Shown one piece after another: positions 1-11,608 of a DNA stretch of 64,000 nucleotides. The notes under the pieces are model-generated. The model did no database searches and was not told the origin of the DNA. It saw only the letters and a program-made list of their open reading frames with translations. A program made the position numbers and the translations under genes. The DNA is from Cytospora piceicola (taxonomy: Eukaryota > Ascomycota > Sordariomycetes > Diaporthales > Cytosporaceae): positions 434,001 to 498,000 of the forward strand of contig JALQBC010000005.1 of the NCBI GenBank assembly GCA_023375675.1, in the 5' to 3' direction. Position 1 is the stretch's first letter, and each line of letters begins with the position of its first letter.

Positions 1-120
1 AGCAGATGGGTAAGTAGGTGGGTAAGCAGGTGGGTAAGTAGGTGGGTAAGCAGGTATAGGTAGGAGGTACCCTAGGGTAGGTAAGCAGGCAGGCAGGCAG
101 GCAGGCAGGTAGGTAAAATA
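1..120. repeat. Degenerate TAGG/CAGG short tandem repeat
   Basis: The first 120 bases are made of imperfect units of the form GTAAG(C/T)AGGTGG, followed by a run of CAGG units near 88-108. No reading frame of note crosses it. It resembles the GTAGGTA-type repeats found in other spacers of this window. It is not a telomere repeat, because TTAGGG units are absent. Confidence 0.7.
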
Positions 121-582
121 AGGTAGTCGGTCACCTGCCCTAAACTCGATCTTCTCGGCGGAGTATCAACCCGGACTTCCAAATAAATGCCTGTGATTAC
201 TGTAGTATATAACCTAGGTAGCAGCATAACCACGGGTCCTTCAAATTAAGCCTAGGAAAGATTCAGCCGTGGGCACCCGTAGGGTAGGTGAATGAGTACC
301 GGGTCCGTTGCCCACCCGCGGGTGATTACTAGACCTACAAGACTTCATTTGCAAAGAATGGCGGCTTAAACTGCAGCTCTAGCCTTCCGGAGTATCTGCA
401 ACTGATGCCAATCTGTTCTCCGAAATGTTCTCCGAAAACATGCCGGAGTGTGCTGCCCAGCCTTTTCCCATGCCGTCATATACACAAGTACCGGTGAAGA
501 CATTGTAAACTTCAAGTATTGCTTGATGCTGCCCACCGAGGTCGATTCGAAGTACACGTCAAACCGGTTGGTTCCACGAGGC
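121..582. other. Intergenic, upstream of the SDR gene
   Basis: No conserved coding sequence was recognised. An open frame runs in from 448 in frame with the dehydrogenase, but that stretch lacks family similarity, so the ATG at 583 was preferred. The sequence holds one CCTAGGTA motif near 213. Confidence 0.5.
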
Positions 583-1501
583 ATGGGTGACAACAAGCAC
601 AGCAGATCGGTCTTGATCACAGGCTGCAGCGAAGGCGGACTGGGATCTGCTCTCGCCAGAGCATTTGCCAACGAGGGCTTCTACGTCCTTGCCACCGTTC
701 GCGATCCTGCCAAGGCGAGCCGCTTAGTTGGCGACCACTTCGAGATACTCAAGCTCGAAGTGACGTCTCAGAAATCCATCGACTTATGCGCGGCCGAGGT
801 GAAGGAGAGGCTTAGAGGCAAGGGCCTTGACGTCTTAATCAACAACGCTGGTACCGGGCTTATAATGCCGCTCCTTGACACGTCTGTCGAGGAGAGCAGA
901 AGGTTGTTCGATGTGAACGTGTGGGGGATGCTGGCGGTGACGCAGGCCTTTGCGCCTTTGGTCATCCAGGCAAAGGGGACGGTGGTGAACATATCATCAC
1001 TAGCTGGTGCCGTACAGATGGCATGGCAAGGTACCTATGCACCAGACTCGTATCGATCTGGGTTGGAGATAATTTCTAACATGGTTTTATGTATTAGGCG
1101 TGTACAACAGCTCTAAGGCGGCCTTGACATTCCTGTCAGAGACTCTCCGTATCGAGATGGGTCCTTTGGGTGTGCACGTCGTCACTGCGATGGTGGGCGA
1201 GGTCGAGACGGACTTTTACACGCATGTACAAGGGCAAGATGCACTGCCCGACACGTCGTACTACAAGCAGATAGAGGATATCATTGGAAAGCAGAGAAGA
1301 GGAGAGCTGCAAGTCAGTAATGAAAAAGCGGAGGTCACCGCGAGAAACATCGCCAAAGACATCATTTCAGGCCGGAGTGGCCAGATCTGGCGTGGGGGTG
1401 TTGCCGGCACAGCCAAATACGCTTCGTGGTTGCTACCCAAGGGACTATTCGAGTGGCTTTTGCACAAAGACAGAGGGGTCTATGACCTGAAATATGTATG
1501 A
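583..1501 (+). CDS. Short-chain dehydrogenase/reductase, AYR1-like
   Basis: This is a classical SDR of about 283 residues that should oxidise or reduce a hydroxyl/carbonyl group with NAD(P)(H). Two exons are inferred: 583-1030 and 1098-1501, with a 67-nt GT-AG intron that keeps the frame. The Rossmann motif TGCSEGGLG lies at residues 12-20, NNAG near 87, the catalytic Ser in NISS near 139, and the YxxxK pair at Tyr152/Lys156 just after the splice. The family resembles fungal 1-acyldihydroxyacetone-phosphate reductases and the many SDRs of secondary-metabolite clusters; the substrate cannot be read from sequence. It is convergent with the broken NR-PKS at 2046-9771 and no break was seen in it. 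It may be a surviving tailoring gene of that cluster or an unrelated neighbour. Confidence 0.85.
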
Positions 1502-2045
1502 AGGTCTAATGATATATATTGATTTTCTGGTCCACGGATTCTTCTTCGACATAGGAGGTGCTATGTATTGTTTTTCCACTCAAGTAGGTGCCCAAGATTT
1601 GGAGCCAGCATCAATATCTCAGATGGCAGATTGTTAATTCTCAAATTGAGTCCCAGAGTCCCAAGCATAGATTGGTGTTATCGTAGATGAAACGCGTACA
1701 TCTGAGAAAACTTTCTTTGCCTATCCCCTATCAACTGAAAGTGACGATATGACTGCATTGGGTGTTTCGAACAAGCCAAAATCAAGTCTTCCCGTATATT
1801 CGCCGTTGAGTCGGAGACGACAATCATGCTCACTGTCTGGGAAAGATTATACACTCGACAGGGAAACTTATATCAAGAAAAGCTATCCAGGTAATCCAAT
1901 TGAAGATAACAAGTCACCGTCCTAACAGGAGACAACGATATATACATGATCCAGCGCCTCCCCCCCCCCCCATGAGAAAGTAGTCCACCACGCTATAAGT
2001 CTTTCAAGACAGGAGACCGCCAGATTATTGCAGCTTTTGCCCAAA
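1502..2045. other. Intergenic between convergent SDR and NR-PKS
   Basis: A 3'-to-3' spacer of 544 bases with no recognisable coding sequence. It contains a homopolymer C tract at about 1960-1971. Terminator signals cannot be assigned with confidence. Confidence 0.5.
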
Positions 2046-5000
2046 TCAAGCCAAGAACCCCCTCTCCTTCCACCACTTGACATAACGTCCCAGCGTCTCA
2101 GCGCCCACAGGCCCAACGCCCCTCAGGGTCTCCGAGTGTCTACAAGCATTTTCCGTCGCCAGCAGCATCCCACCACAGCTCATTCGCAAGAAATGGTCAT
2201 CAAGGAAGTCAATCAGCCTCGCGGCCGGGTTATCCTCCACCGACCCCGGGAACCCGCGCACGCGCGCAACCCATCGGGGAAAGGGGATGATATCCAACTG
2301 CCTCTGGCCCCTGTCGGACCTTGGCGCGAGCTCCCGCGCCAGCACGGGCAGCACCTCCGCCCAGGGCTGGCGGACGGTGTTGTCGACGTGGTACACCGGC
2401 CCCGCCTCCACCGCGCTGCCCGACAGCAGCAGCAGCTCCGCCGCGGCGCCGGCAACCTTCTCCACGGGCGTCCAGCACATGTCCCCCTCGAGCCGTGGCA
2501 GCGCGCCCAGCGTCTGGGAGCTCTTGAGCAGGAACGGCAGCTGCTCGTTCTCGTTCCAGTACCCCGTCGCCGAGTTCCCCGCTATCTGGCCCAGCCGCAA
2601 GGTCGTGACGCGAAACAAACCGTGGTGTTTGTGCAACGTCTCGTCGAGCATGCGCTCGCACACCCACTTGGCGTGGGCGTAGCCATTGGGGAGGAGCTGG
2701 GCCACCGAGGCGCGGGCCTCGGGTGCGAAACGCGAGTTGCCCGGGAGGAGCGAGTGGTAGCCCATGACGGCGATGGAGGAGATGAACTGGAAGGTGACCT
2801 TTCGCGTGTGGTTCGAGGCGCCCGAGGCATCGCGACATAGGTCGATCAGGTTGCGCATAACGGCGAATTGGGCCTCCAGGCCGGCGACGGGCCGTTTGCC
2901 GGTCATGGGCCAGGCATTGTGAACGATATGCGTAGTCCCTAAGACCAGGTCGTCGTAGATCCGAGTATCTACTCCCAGGTGCGGCTTGGAATGGTCGCAG
3001 GCGATGACGCGCAGCTTAGCTTTCGCATCTGGGGAAAGATGGATCCCGCGGGAGGTAAAACTCTCGTTTTGACGAGCTTCAGGCGATGCATCAAAGGTCA
3101 TGCTGCGTCGGTTTAGACACGTTACTGTCTTGACTGTGGACAAAGAAGCGAGATGTGCGACGAGGTGCGCACCCAGGGAACCTGTCGTGCCCGTAATGAC
3201 GACGCTCTGGGCCTCGTCGACATCCTCATTGTTGTCAGTCCCCTTGTTGGTAGCCGTGCCCACTTCAAAGTCGGCCGTATACTTGCGCACATATCCATCC
3301 AGCTGAGCTATCTGTTCCTCCGTAGTTGTTACCAGCGCCGCAACCGGAGCCTCAAACTTCATTGACGTCGGCTCGATCGGGAACCCAGCGCAAGGGCTCG
3401 CCTGTGCCACTATAACTCGCTGAATTTCCGTCTCGGGCCGCCATCCATCCGTCCAGTCTACCCTCCCATAGCCACTGGCGTGCAAGTCATCTCGCCAGCG
3501 AGTCTGATGGGAAATCGCGTGCTCACGCCCATCGTCGAAAAGCCACCAGCCCTGGAACAAGCCAAAGATCATATCGACCCAGCGCAAGGGGCTCGTCATC
3601 TCGAGCATGAGAAGGAAGCCGTCGGGTCGCAGCGCCTTGCGGATGTTGGTCAGCGATGTACGTAGGCTATGCGTAGCGTGTATCGCATTGCTAGCAATAA
3701 CGACGTGCTGCGAGCCGAGAAGCTCGGCTGCGGGTGGCTTTTCGATATCGTGTACGCGAAACTTCATGAATGGATACTCTTTGCCAATGTTCTTACGGGC
3801 GGTGGCTACAAATGAGCCTGACAGGTCGGTAAAGGTATACTCGATCGGCATTCCAAGGCTGGCCAGCAGACGCACCATACCTTTAGTAGTACCGCCAGTG
3901 CCGGCTCCGAGTTCCATAATCCTCAGGGGTCCCTCCGACGTAGTGAGCTTCGACACGAGTCTGGTTAGGATATCTTGCATCTGCACATTCGCCAACTTGT
4001 TCAGCAGGCTATCCCCATAAAGACTCGTCACAAGCTCACGGCCCTCGTCGGTGCCAAATAAAAGCTTAACGCCATCTTGCTTCCCACGAAGCACATCGGC
4101 CAGTCGGTGTCCGGCAAAGTATGTAAGTCTGTTCGCCCACTCGTGATCCGGAATTGCCTTCAGGAGATCCTCTAGAATGGCATTGCTCGCCTTGGCCGAC
4201 GACGATATAGAGGTGCGCCGGATAACACCCGTCACCGGGTCCACCTCAACCAGCCGTGCATCCTTCTCCAGCATATCATACAGCCATCTCACGAGCCGTA
4301 CGTGCTCGGCCGTATGGGGAATGCGCGGCAGTATCTCGCCGGGCTCAGCAGACCGTATGTGACACCCAAGCGTCTCAAGCGCTTCGACGGCGAGGACAAC
4401 ACAGAGATGTGTTTGCAGTGGGAGGATCGTATCCATGTAGTCAGCACATCGGTAATCCTCGATGAACTTGTCAGTGAGCTGTTTCGTCTCCTCGAAGGCG
4501 GCAAACACGAGAGAAGGCGGGAGGTGCAGATCTTTGCTACCGTGTCCTTCTCTGGCGACCTCCGCCAAGTCCCAAGCTGTCTCCGGCGGCGTGGAGACGC
4601 CCGTCCCGGGGCCCGAAGAGGCAGAAAGCAGCTGATCACTTACGTCGCTGAGACTGCCATCATCATTGCCAGTGCCGCCAGCCCCCTCCACCTCTACTCC
4701 CAGAACCCGCGAGACGTGCGCCACAAGCTCGCCCATGGTGACGACCGCCGCAAGCTCGTCACTCATGAGCTTGGCCTGGAAGGCGCCTTCCATTTCTCTC
4801 CCCAACTCCATTCCCATAAGCGAGTCAATACCCATATCAGCCAAACCGATTTCAGCTGTAATCTCGGCCGGCTCCAGGCCCGATATATCAGCCAGGATGG
4901 CACAAAGCTTGCCCTCAACGTCGATAGCGGGAGGCCCCGACCGGATCTTGGGCTTCTTCTCCTGATTTTGGCCCTGACCCTGTACTTGCCGGGCAGGCAC

Positions 5001-8000
5001 AGCAGTATTGGAAACAGGCTCATGAATAACCGGCTTTTCTGCCTTATCCACAGGGTTTTGTAAACCAGGAGTAAGCCGAGCAAGCGTTCTTGCCATAGAA
5101 GCCTTGCTGACGCGATGATAGTTGACGCCCAAGATGATTTCGACCAGCTGACCGCCGCCCGATGGGTCGAAGACAAAGATATCACTAATCCATATCTTTT
5201 CGTCAGCCCTCTCATGCCTCACAAGCACATCCCACGACTCGACGGCCAACGCCCGCTCCCTAGTCCAGCCGGGACGCCTCGCCCATCTCTCGAAGCCGGT
5301 AGCGATATACATATCCAGAGGGTCAGTGTCAGTCATGCAGTTGACCCAAATTCCCGCGACCTGGCTGAAGCAGTCCGATAGCAGCGTGTCAAGCCACGTC
5401 TCGCCACTAAATGTTTTAACCACGCGGCCCGCCGACTCATTATGCCGGCCCACCAGTCTCTGCAGACCTTGGAACGGCGCCGCATAGTCGACCACTGCAG
5501 AAAAGGCACGGTAAATGTTACGAGTGCCATGGATCACGTCGTCAGCATCCCCGGTGCTGTTGTTCAGAAGTGCTGCACAGTGCGCATGGTAGCCTGTCAG
5601 CCGTTCATAGCGTTTGAACTCGGATTGCGTCTTGACGTCCGAGGCGGGGACAAAGGCGAGCTGGCCCGAGACGTGCTCCATCTTTACGCCGGTGTCCGAG
5701 CTGCCGGAACTAAGGATCTTCCAGCTCCACAATGAAACTTTGGCATCGACAGCCTCGATGTCCAGCACCACGGTCCGGGCATCGTCAATGCACAGAGCCG
5801 CCTGATTTGTGACCTGTTGAATCTGCGGCAGCAGTTGCGCAGTGTTAGACAGCTCCGGGATGAGACCCGTCAGTGCCTCGATGGCCATATCCACCATCAA
5901 TGTGGCGGGACAGATGGCCGCGGTCTGGGCAATACGGTGGCCCGAAACAAGATGCTGGTACTTTTCAGACTGTGTGTTGATAGAGAAGCGGGCTGTCCGC
6001 CGCTCTCGGTCGTACTTCGTTAGAGAGAATAGGCCCTTAGGCTCGGTCGGTACAGAAACCGCATCGCCTGCAGCCACATTCACAATCGCGGCTAACGGAT
6101 CCTTCATCTCTAACCAGTGCCGCGAATCATTGTCAAACTGATAGGGCGGCAGTAGCAGTGGTGTGTACTCATAGGTCTGCTAACGGTGGTGGGGCCAGTA
6201 GGTCACCGTGGCCAAGCCCTGTTTCCACAGACCTAGAGTGGTATTAGTGAGCATCTGAAGTGCACTCCTGCCGCCCTTTGCAGAGTACGAGGTTATATCG
6301 AGGGGCTGGTAATGAAAGTGCGAGCTGTTCGTCATCTTCAGTGCTCGGGCGGCCATGGAAGTGATGGTCGAGTTAGAACCAGCCTCGAGGAAGACGGCAC
6401 CTGACGGAAACCGTTGAGCGAGGCGCTGCATAGCATGTTGGAAGTAGACGGGGTTGCGCATGTGATTGCAACGTATTCGGGCCCTGGTAGCGTAGTAGAT
6501 GGTGACTCGGCGGAAAATTCTACGGTAATGGAGGGCTCGTTAAAGGTGATCTTCTGGCCAACCTGCGTCAGCTGCGAAATCAGCGGCTCGACCAGTGTAG
6601 AGTGGAACGCATTGGTCACGTTTAGTCTTTTGGATCGTATGCCGGAGAAGGCGGACTGGGTGAGAGTCTCTTGGACAACATCCATGTCGGCCTTAGGACC
6701 TGCAAGGGTGAAGCTCGTAGGGCCGTTAAAGCAGGCAATGTTGACCTTTGTTCCCGCTTGAGCCAGGAGGCGCTGGATAAGAGAGAGCTCGCCCTCAACA
6801 GCCATCATGGCACCCCTATCTTGGCCCCAGGACCCACGGATCACGCTCGCGCGCCCCGCTACCATAAGCAATGCATCGTGCAGCGATAAAACACCTGCAA
6901 TACACAGAGCCACTAGTTCACCAAAACTATGGCCGACCACAGCGGCAGGAAGCACACCACAGCTCATCCAGGCGCGGGCGCATGAGTACTGGATGGAGAA
7001 TAACATTGTCTGTAGGTGCACGGGGTCGTCGATGGGATGCCGCTCAAATATGTCCGGGAAGATGCTCGTGTGGTCCGACTCGGGAAGAGCCTTGCACACG
7101 GCATCACACGCCTCGAGATGTGTGCGCAGGATATTGCTCGATTTGTAGACGTGACGGTCCAGTCCGATAAAGGTGCTAATTTGGCCGCCGAAGCAGAGAA
7201 CCACAGGCCGAGCCGGATTCTGCGAAGCAGACAGTGACATGACTCCCGCGCTCAAATCACCGCTGCCTCGGGCAAAGTCTTGCAGCATCTGCAAGAGCTG
7301 ATCCAGTGAGCGACAGGAGAACACCACCGACTTATCCAGATTTGAGTTCCCTTGTCGCGAGGTATTAAAGGCAATATTGGCCAGTGAGTGAGCCTTTAGG
7401 GACGTATGGTTTCGCCCGAGGAACACTGCAAGACGCTTGCAGTAGGCCCGAATTGCACGCTCATCGAAACCAAAGATGCGGAAGGGATACTCGATGGCTT
7501 CGGCTTTGGTTTCAACTTCGGCTGGAATGTGGGCGGTTGTAGCAGGAGCCTCTGTCACAACCATTGAAGCATTGGATCCCGAGGCGCCATAATTGTTGAT
7601 CAAGGCAGCATACACACCATCCGGACCTGAGGCCCAAGGCTTCAGAGTAGTGACGAGCTCGATCTGATCGGAGGGCGACACATTGATATGCGGGTTCAGC
7701 GATGTGAAGCTGGCCAGCGGAGGAATCACTTTGTGCTGCAGCATTAACAGCGTTTTGATCAATGAGACAGCGCCCGACGCGCACTCAGTATGTCCAATTA
7801 GCCCCTTCACCGAGCCCAGTGCCAAGGGGTTGTGGCGTTGCGGACCAGCCAGTACACGGAGGACGCTCTCGTACTCGGCCGGGTCGCCAACCTGTGTGCC
7901 GGTGCCATGGGCTTCCACGACGCCGATCTGGTTGGGCGTGAGCTGCGCCTGGTCGACAACATCACGGAACAGGTCACTGAGGGAGGGCGCGTTTGGCACA

Positions 8001-9771
8001 AAGACGGGTGTGCAGTTTTGGTTCTGATGGTGAGTCGCAAAACAGTTACCCGTGGGCCCCACCCTGCTCGCTGTGCTGCCCACTACGTGCTGCGCCCGTA
8101 GTGGGTGCCAAAATCAGTCCGCGGCCAATTTCAGTCCGCAGAACAGATTTGCACCAAATCTAGGTACAAAACTGTTAGTATATCGGAATCAAGGCGCCTT
8201 CCTCCCGCTTTTTCTTTTAAGAATAACTCTTTAGTTACTCTACTTATAATAATAAGCTATATATCATTTAGTAGCTCTTTTTCTACTATATATTAATATT
8301 ACTTTTTCTACTTTATTACTATTTATATTAACTTAGAAAAGAGGTTATAAAGAAGTAGAGTTAATTTAGTTTATTTTTATAATTATAGTATATATAAGCT
8401 AGCTTATTATATAATTCTTTTTATTATATATAATATAAGCTTTTAGCTATCTAAAAGTATTTTTATTATTCTTATAACTAATTTATATATAAAGATATTA
8501 AAGGTTGAAAGTAGAAAGGAAAATAGGAACTATCTGCCCATTTGGTGTGCGGACTGAAATTGGCCGCGGACTGATTTTGGCACCCACTACGGGCGCAGCA
8601 CGTAGTGGGCAGCACAGCGAGCAGGGTGGGGCCCACGGGTAGCAGCAACTCGAGGTGTGGTTGATTGAATGAATGTGGACCCGCGGGTACTTAGAAACTT
8701 AGTACTGAGTACCTAAGTACTTGCTTAAGTAAGCAGATACTGCTTGGTACGCAGCGATGCACGTGATGATGCCTTGTAACAACACTTCACCGAGTGGAGG
8801 GAGTGGGAGGGAATAGGGAATAGTGGTTAGAACGGAGACCAAAGTTGAAAAGCGCCACAAACCTGGTAGACAGCACTGCTCGATATTGCGCCTAAGATCT
8901 GGTCCCCGTCTGCAATAGCCTGCCTCATGGTCTTCACAAAGACAGCCGCAAAACCCTCACCACGACAATATCCATCCGCCATCACGTCAAACGGCTTGCA
9001 CTGGCCCGTTGGGCTTAGGAAACTTGCCGCAGCCAGGTTCTGGAACCACAAGCTGTTGGTCATAATATTGGCACCGCCCGCCAGCGCAGCAGAGCACTCG
9101 CCGCTCAGCACTGCGCGGCAAGCCTGGTGCACCGCGACGAGCGACGAGCTACAAGCCGTGTCGATGCACTGGCTGGGGCCCTGCCATCCGAACCAGTGGC
9201 TAATCTTGCCCGCGATGAAGGATTTGAGGTTGCCGATGGCCGTAAACGCGTTGGGTTCATAACAGGCCGCGTTATTCTCATAGTCGGCACTGCATACCCC
9301 GATAAAGCACCCAACTTTGTTGTTCTGCGACTGAAGTCCTCCAGACACCGCCGGCCAGAAATAGCCTGACTGCTCAACCGCCTGGTAGGCAACCTGCAGC
9401 ATTTGCCTCTGCTGCGGGTCCGTTGAGGCTATCTCACGCGCCGACTTCTCGAAGAACTTGTGGTCGAATGAACTGTGGTTGCGGATGAAGTTCCCGTACC
9501 ACTTGCGCGACTTGTCGAGCTCGCGCCAGACGTTCTGGTTAAAGCGCACCCGCTCACTTGGGACCTCTTGGTGCTGTGATGAGCCCTTACAGAGTAGCTC
9601 CCAAAACTCGTCGGTATCATCAGCGCCGGCCACCTTAATGGACATGCCCACCACGGCGATGCCGTCGTGTCCGCGGGGCTGCGGCCGATTGTCTGCCTGG
9701 CTGGACGTAGTACCAGACCTAGGGTTTGTATCAGTAATGTGAACCAAGCCCTGGCCCAGTCCACGTATCAA
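2046..9771 (-). pseudogene. Broken non-reducing polyketide synthase (KS-MAT-PT-ACP-cMT-R)
   Basis: This is the remnant of a C-methylating NR-PKS with reductive release. The KS begins at about 9771-8863, with its Cys in DTACSSS near 9150. After an 839-nt intron (8862-8024) it continues with the second and third catalytic sites, EAHGTGT near 7905 and GHTECASG near 7795. The MAT carries GHSFGE near 6920. The PT His lies in GHRIAQ near 5935, the ACP Ser in GIDSL near 4816, the cMT SAM site LGAGTGG near 3905, and the R domain shows TGTTGSLG near 3195 and YAHAK near 2680. Four lesions are visible. The N-terminal SAT domain is absent, replaced by part of an FAD-oxidase gene. A MITE sits in the KS intron. 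One base is missing near 6466 in the MAT region. An in-frame TAG lies at 6180-6182. The last 1353 codons (6107-2046) are fully open. The R-type ending and cMT match the sorbicillin/azaphilone class; the product is unknown. Confidence 0.9.
8049..8639. mobile_element. MITE-like element with perfect 92-bp terminal inverted repeats
   Basis: A 591-bp element is bounded by TA dinucleotides at 8047-8048 and 8640-8641, consistent with a TA target-site duplication of the Tc1/mariner kind. The terminal inverted repeats, 8049-8140 and 8548-8639, are identical over 92 bases when one is reverse-complemented, and both start CCCGTGGGCCCC. Each repeat contains its own smaller hairpin (CCCACTACG paired with CGTAGTGGG, 8078-8105 on the left). 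The 400-bp interior is extremely AT-rich and has no transposase frame, so it would be non-autonomous. It lies inside the KS intron of the NR-PKS, about 24 bases from the splice acceptor, and leaves the CTCAC branch site intact. Perfect repeats suggest recent arrival. Confidence 0.9.
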
Positions 9772-10853
9772 CGATGGAGGGACACATCGCTCCGGCCCAA
9801 AGCTGATGATGCGAGGTGGCGAACACGTCCGGCCAGTGCACCTCGAGGACCTCAGATTTCAGCGGGCTGAGGCCCAGTAGAGGCGTTAGGTAGGGACTTG
9901 CGGCCGCCGGCGAGCCGAAGAAGTTCGCATTCACGACCATGACGGTCGCGTTCAGTCTTGCGTCGAAGGCGGTTGCAATGTTCATCGTGAGCTGGGCGGG
10001 GATATCGTCGTCCAGCGATGCAAGGTAGGTAAACACGCTTCGGGCCTGGGCAGCGGGGAAGAGGTAATTGGCGTTGGTCACAATGCCATTGTTGACCGTG
10101 GCCGGTACTCGGAACGTGCCTGACGTAACGATGCCAAAGTTTGCGCCCGCTCCGGTGAGGCCCCAGAACAGATCGGCGTTCTGTGTCCGCGAGGCGGTAA
10201 TGAGGCTCCCTGTCGCCGTCACGAGCTGCACCTCTTCAACCAGGTCGATCAGCAGCCCCGAGGTGCCCTGGTTGGCGCTGACACCAGCACCCAGCGTGGC
10301 CCCAATCATGCCTACGCAGTAGGCCGTTCCAAGAGCTACACAGTTGATCAGCCTTTACTCTCAAGGTTGGCTTTGTCAGGGTGGTTTTACGAAACTGGTC
10401 CCCGGACTTAGATAGCGGCTCTATAAGCTGCGAGAATCTCACAGCTCCTCCCACCGTCAGGCGCCGGGCATGGCGATCGAATGAGACAGTATTGAAACGG
10501 CTGAGGTCGATCTGAAGACCATTATGTAGCCCACCTAACCCAATGGGTACGCCGAGGCCTCCACCGGTGACAAGAAACGAGATGGCATGCGCTGTCGCGA
10601 TCTTGACAGTGTGCTGCACATCTTCTATTGTCGCCGGAATAATGGTGGCCATATACGAGGGCGCATTGTGGGTGCTCCACCGCTGTGTGACGTGGTCGGA
10701 ATGATTCGCGTCTGTTGCGAGAACTATGCTGGCATCCCGCGAAAGACCCGGGCCAAAGAGATGCCGGATATCTGATTGCTGTGGTGTTGTGACCAACGTA
10801 GCGGCGGCGGTTACCAGGAGAGCCAATCGCCCCAAAGCTGAAGATATTAACAT
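9772..10853 (-). pseudogene. 3'-truncated berberine-bridge-type FAD-linked oxidoreductase
   Basis: The gene begins at 10853 with a probable secretion signal (hydrophobic segment LALLVTAAATLV near residues 10-21) and has a PCMH-type FAD-binding domain. Exon 1 is 10853-10391 and exon 2 starts at 10335, separated by a 55-nt intron (10390-10336) that restores the frame. FAD-site motifs are visible as GGGLGVP and as GATLGAG just after the intron. The frame is lost near 9790, where similarity switches to the linker before the KS of the NR-PKS. In its own frame it stops at 9731-9733 after about 355 codons, whereas family members are usually 450-500 residues. The PKS frame is +1 relative to this frame, so no fusion protein is made. 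Enzymes of this kind oxidise polyketides in sorbicillinoid and azaphilone clusters; the assignment of role is inference. Confidence 0.85.
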
Positions 10854-11608
10854 AATGTCGAGAGCAAAGTCAGGCGATGCAGTAGGTACGTAATTACACG
10901 AAGAGGTTTCCTATGTGCGTTTCTGGCAGACCTTAACAACTCGAGCGATATCCAAGATTAGAAGGCTTCCTGTGGGGATCCGCCGGGAGAAGAGAAGGAA
11001 AGGAGCAGCTACATGTGAGTGGCTGCCCATTTCCGACAGGATACTCCGAATCGTGCTTCCACAGAGCGATGTCCGGAGTAAGATGGCTTTGGTCACACTA
11101 TCGTCGCTTACTTGACCTGAGAGTTCGTGCTTCTGGTAATCTCTGAGAGGCCAGCTTTCCCAGCTGCTCTTCATCCTGGTTGATGGGAGGCCTGGGGACG
11201 CATTTGCGTCGAAGCAAGCGTTGCAGCACCAGTACTACATTGTCAGCGGTCAGATTTTCCCCGGCTTAAATGCAGTGGAATCCCAGGGGCGCATAGGCAT
11301 GCTATAATCTGGAACGAAGCCAGCCGCCGTCATGATCGACCTTATCCTCAGTTCAGACATCAAAACGGTATGCGGTGGAGGGACAGGCAAACTTCCGATC
11401 GACCTATCATTAATGCAAATGGCTGTTCATTGGGAGATTTTTATTCATCTCTGACAAGGCGAACATCAGAGCCATGGAAGGAAGTGCTCCTTATTCCTCT
11501 CTGTATTCCGTTGTTGCAAATGCCAGGTCATCGATTAACTATCCGAACCATACTCGCGGCACCTCATGATTGCCCAGGTAAGTAACTAGATAATTTACCT
11601 GAAAGAGC
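10854..11608. promoter_or_regulatory. Upstream region of the FAD oxidoreductase and 3' flank of the MDR gene
   Basis: This 755-base spacer must contain the promoter of the leftward FAD-oxidase remnant. Only short frames without family similarity are present. No specific transcription-factor site could be assigned. Confidence 0.4.

Noticed and set aside
6177..6206. A mini-intron that would remove the TAG at 6180-6182
   Set aside because: The only in-frame GT...CAG pair spans 30 nt, too short for a spliceosomal intron here. A 56-nt alternative leads straight to a stop.
8160..8530. RIP as cause of the AT-rich core of the MITE
   Set aside because: The adjacent 92-bp repeats are GC-rich and unmutated, which is hard to square with RIP of the whole element. 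AT-rich cores are common in MITEs, so I do not claim RIP there.
9731..10309. A natural FAD-oxidase/PKS fusion protein
   Set aside because: The two frames are offset by one base and the oxidase frame reaches a stop at 9731-9733, so there is no continuous product.
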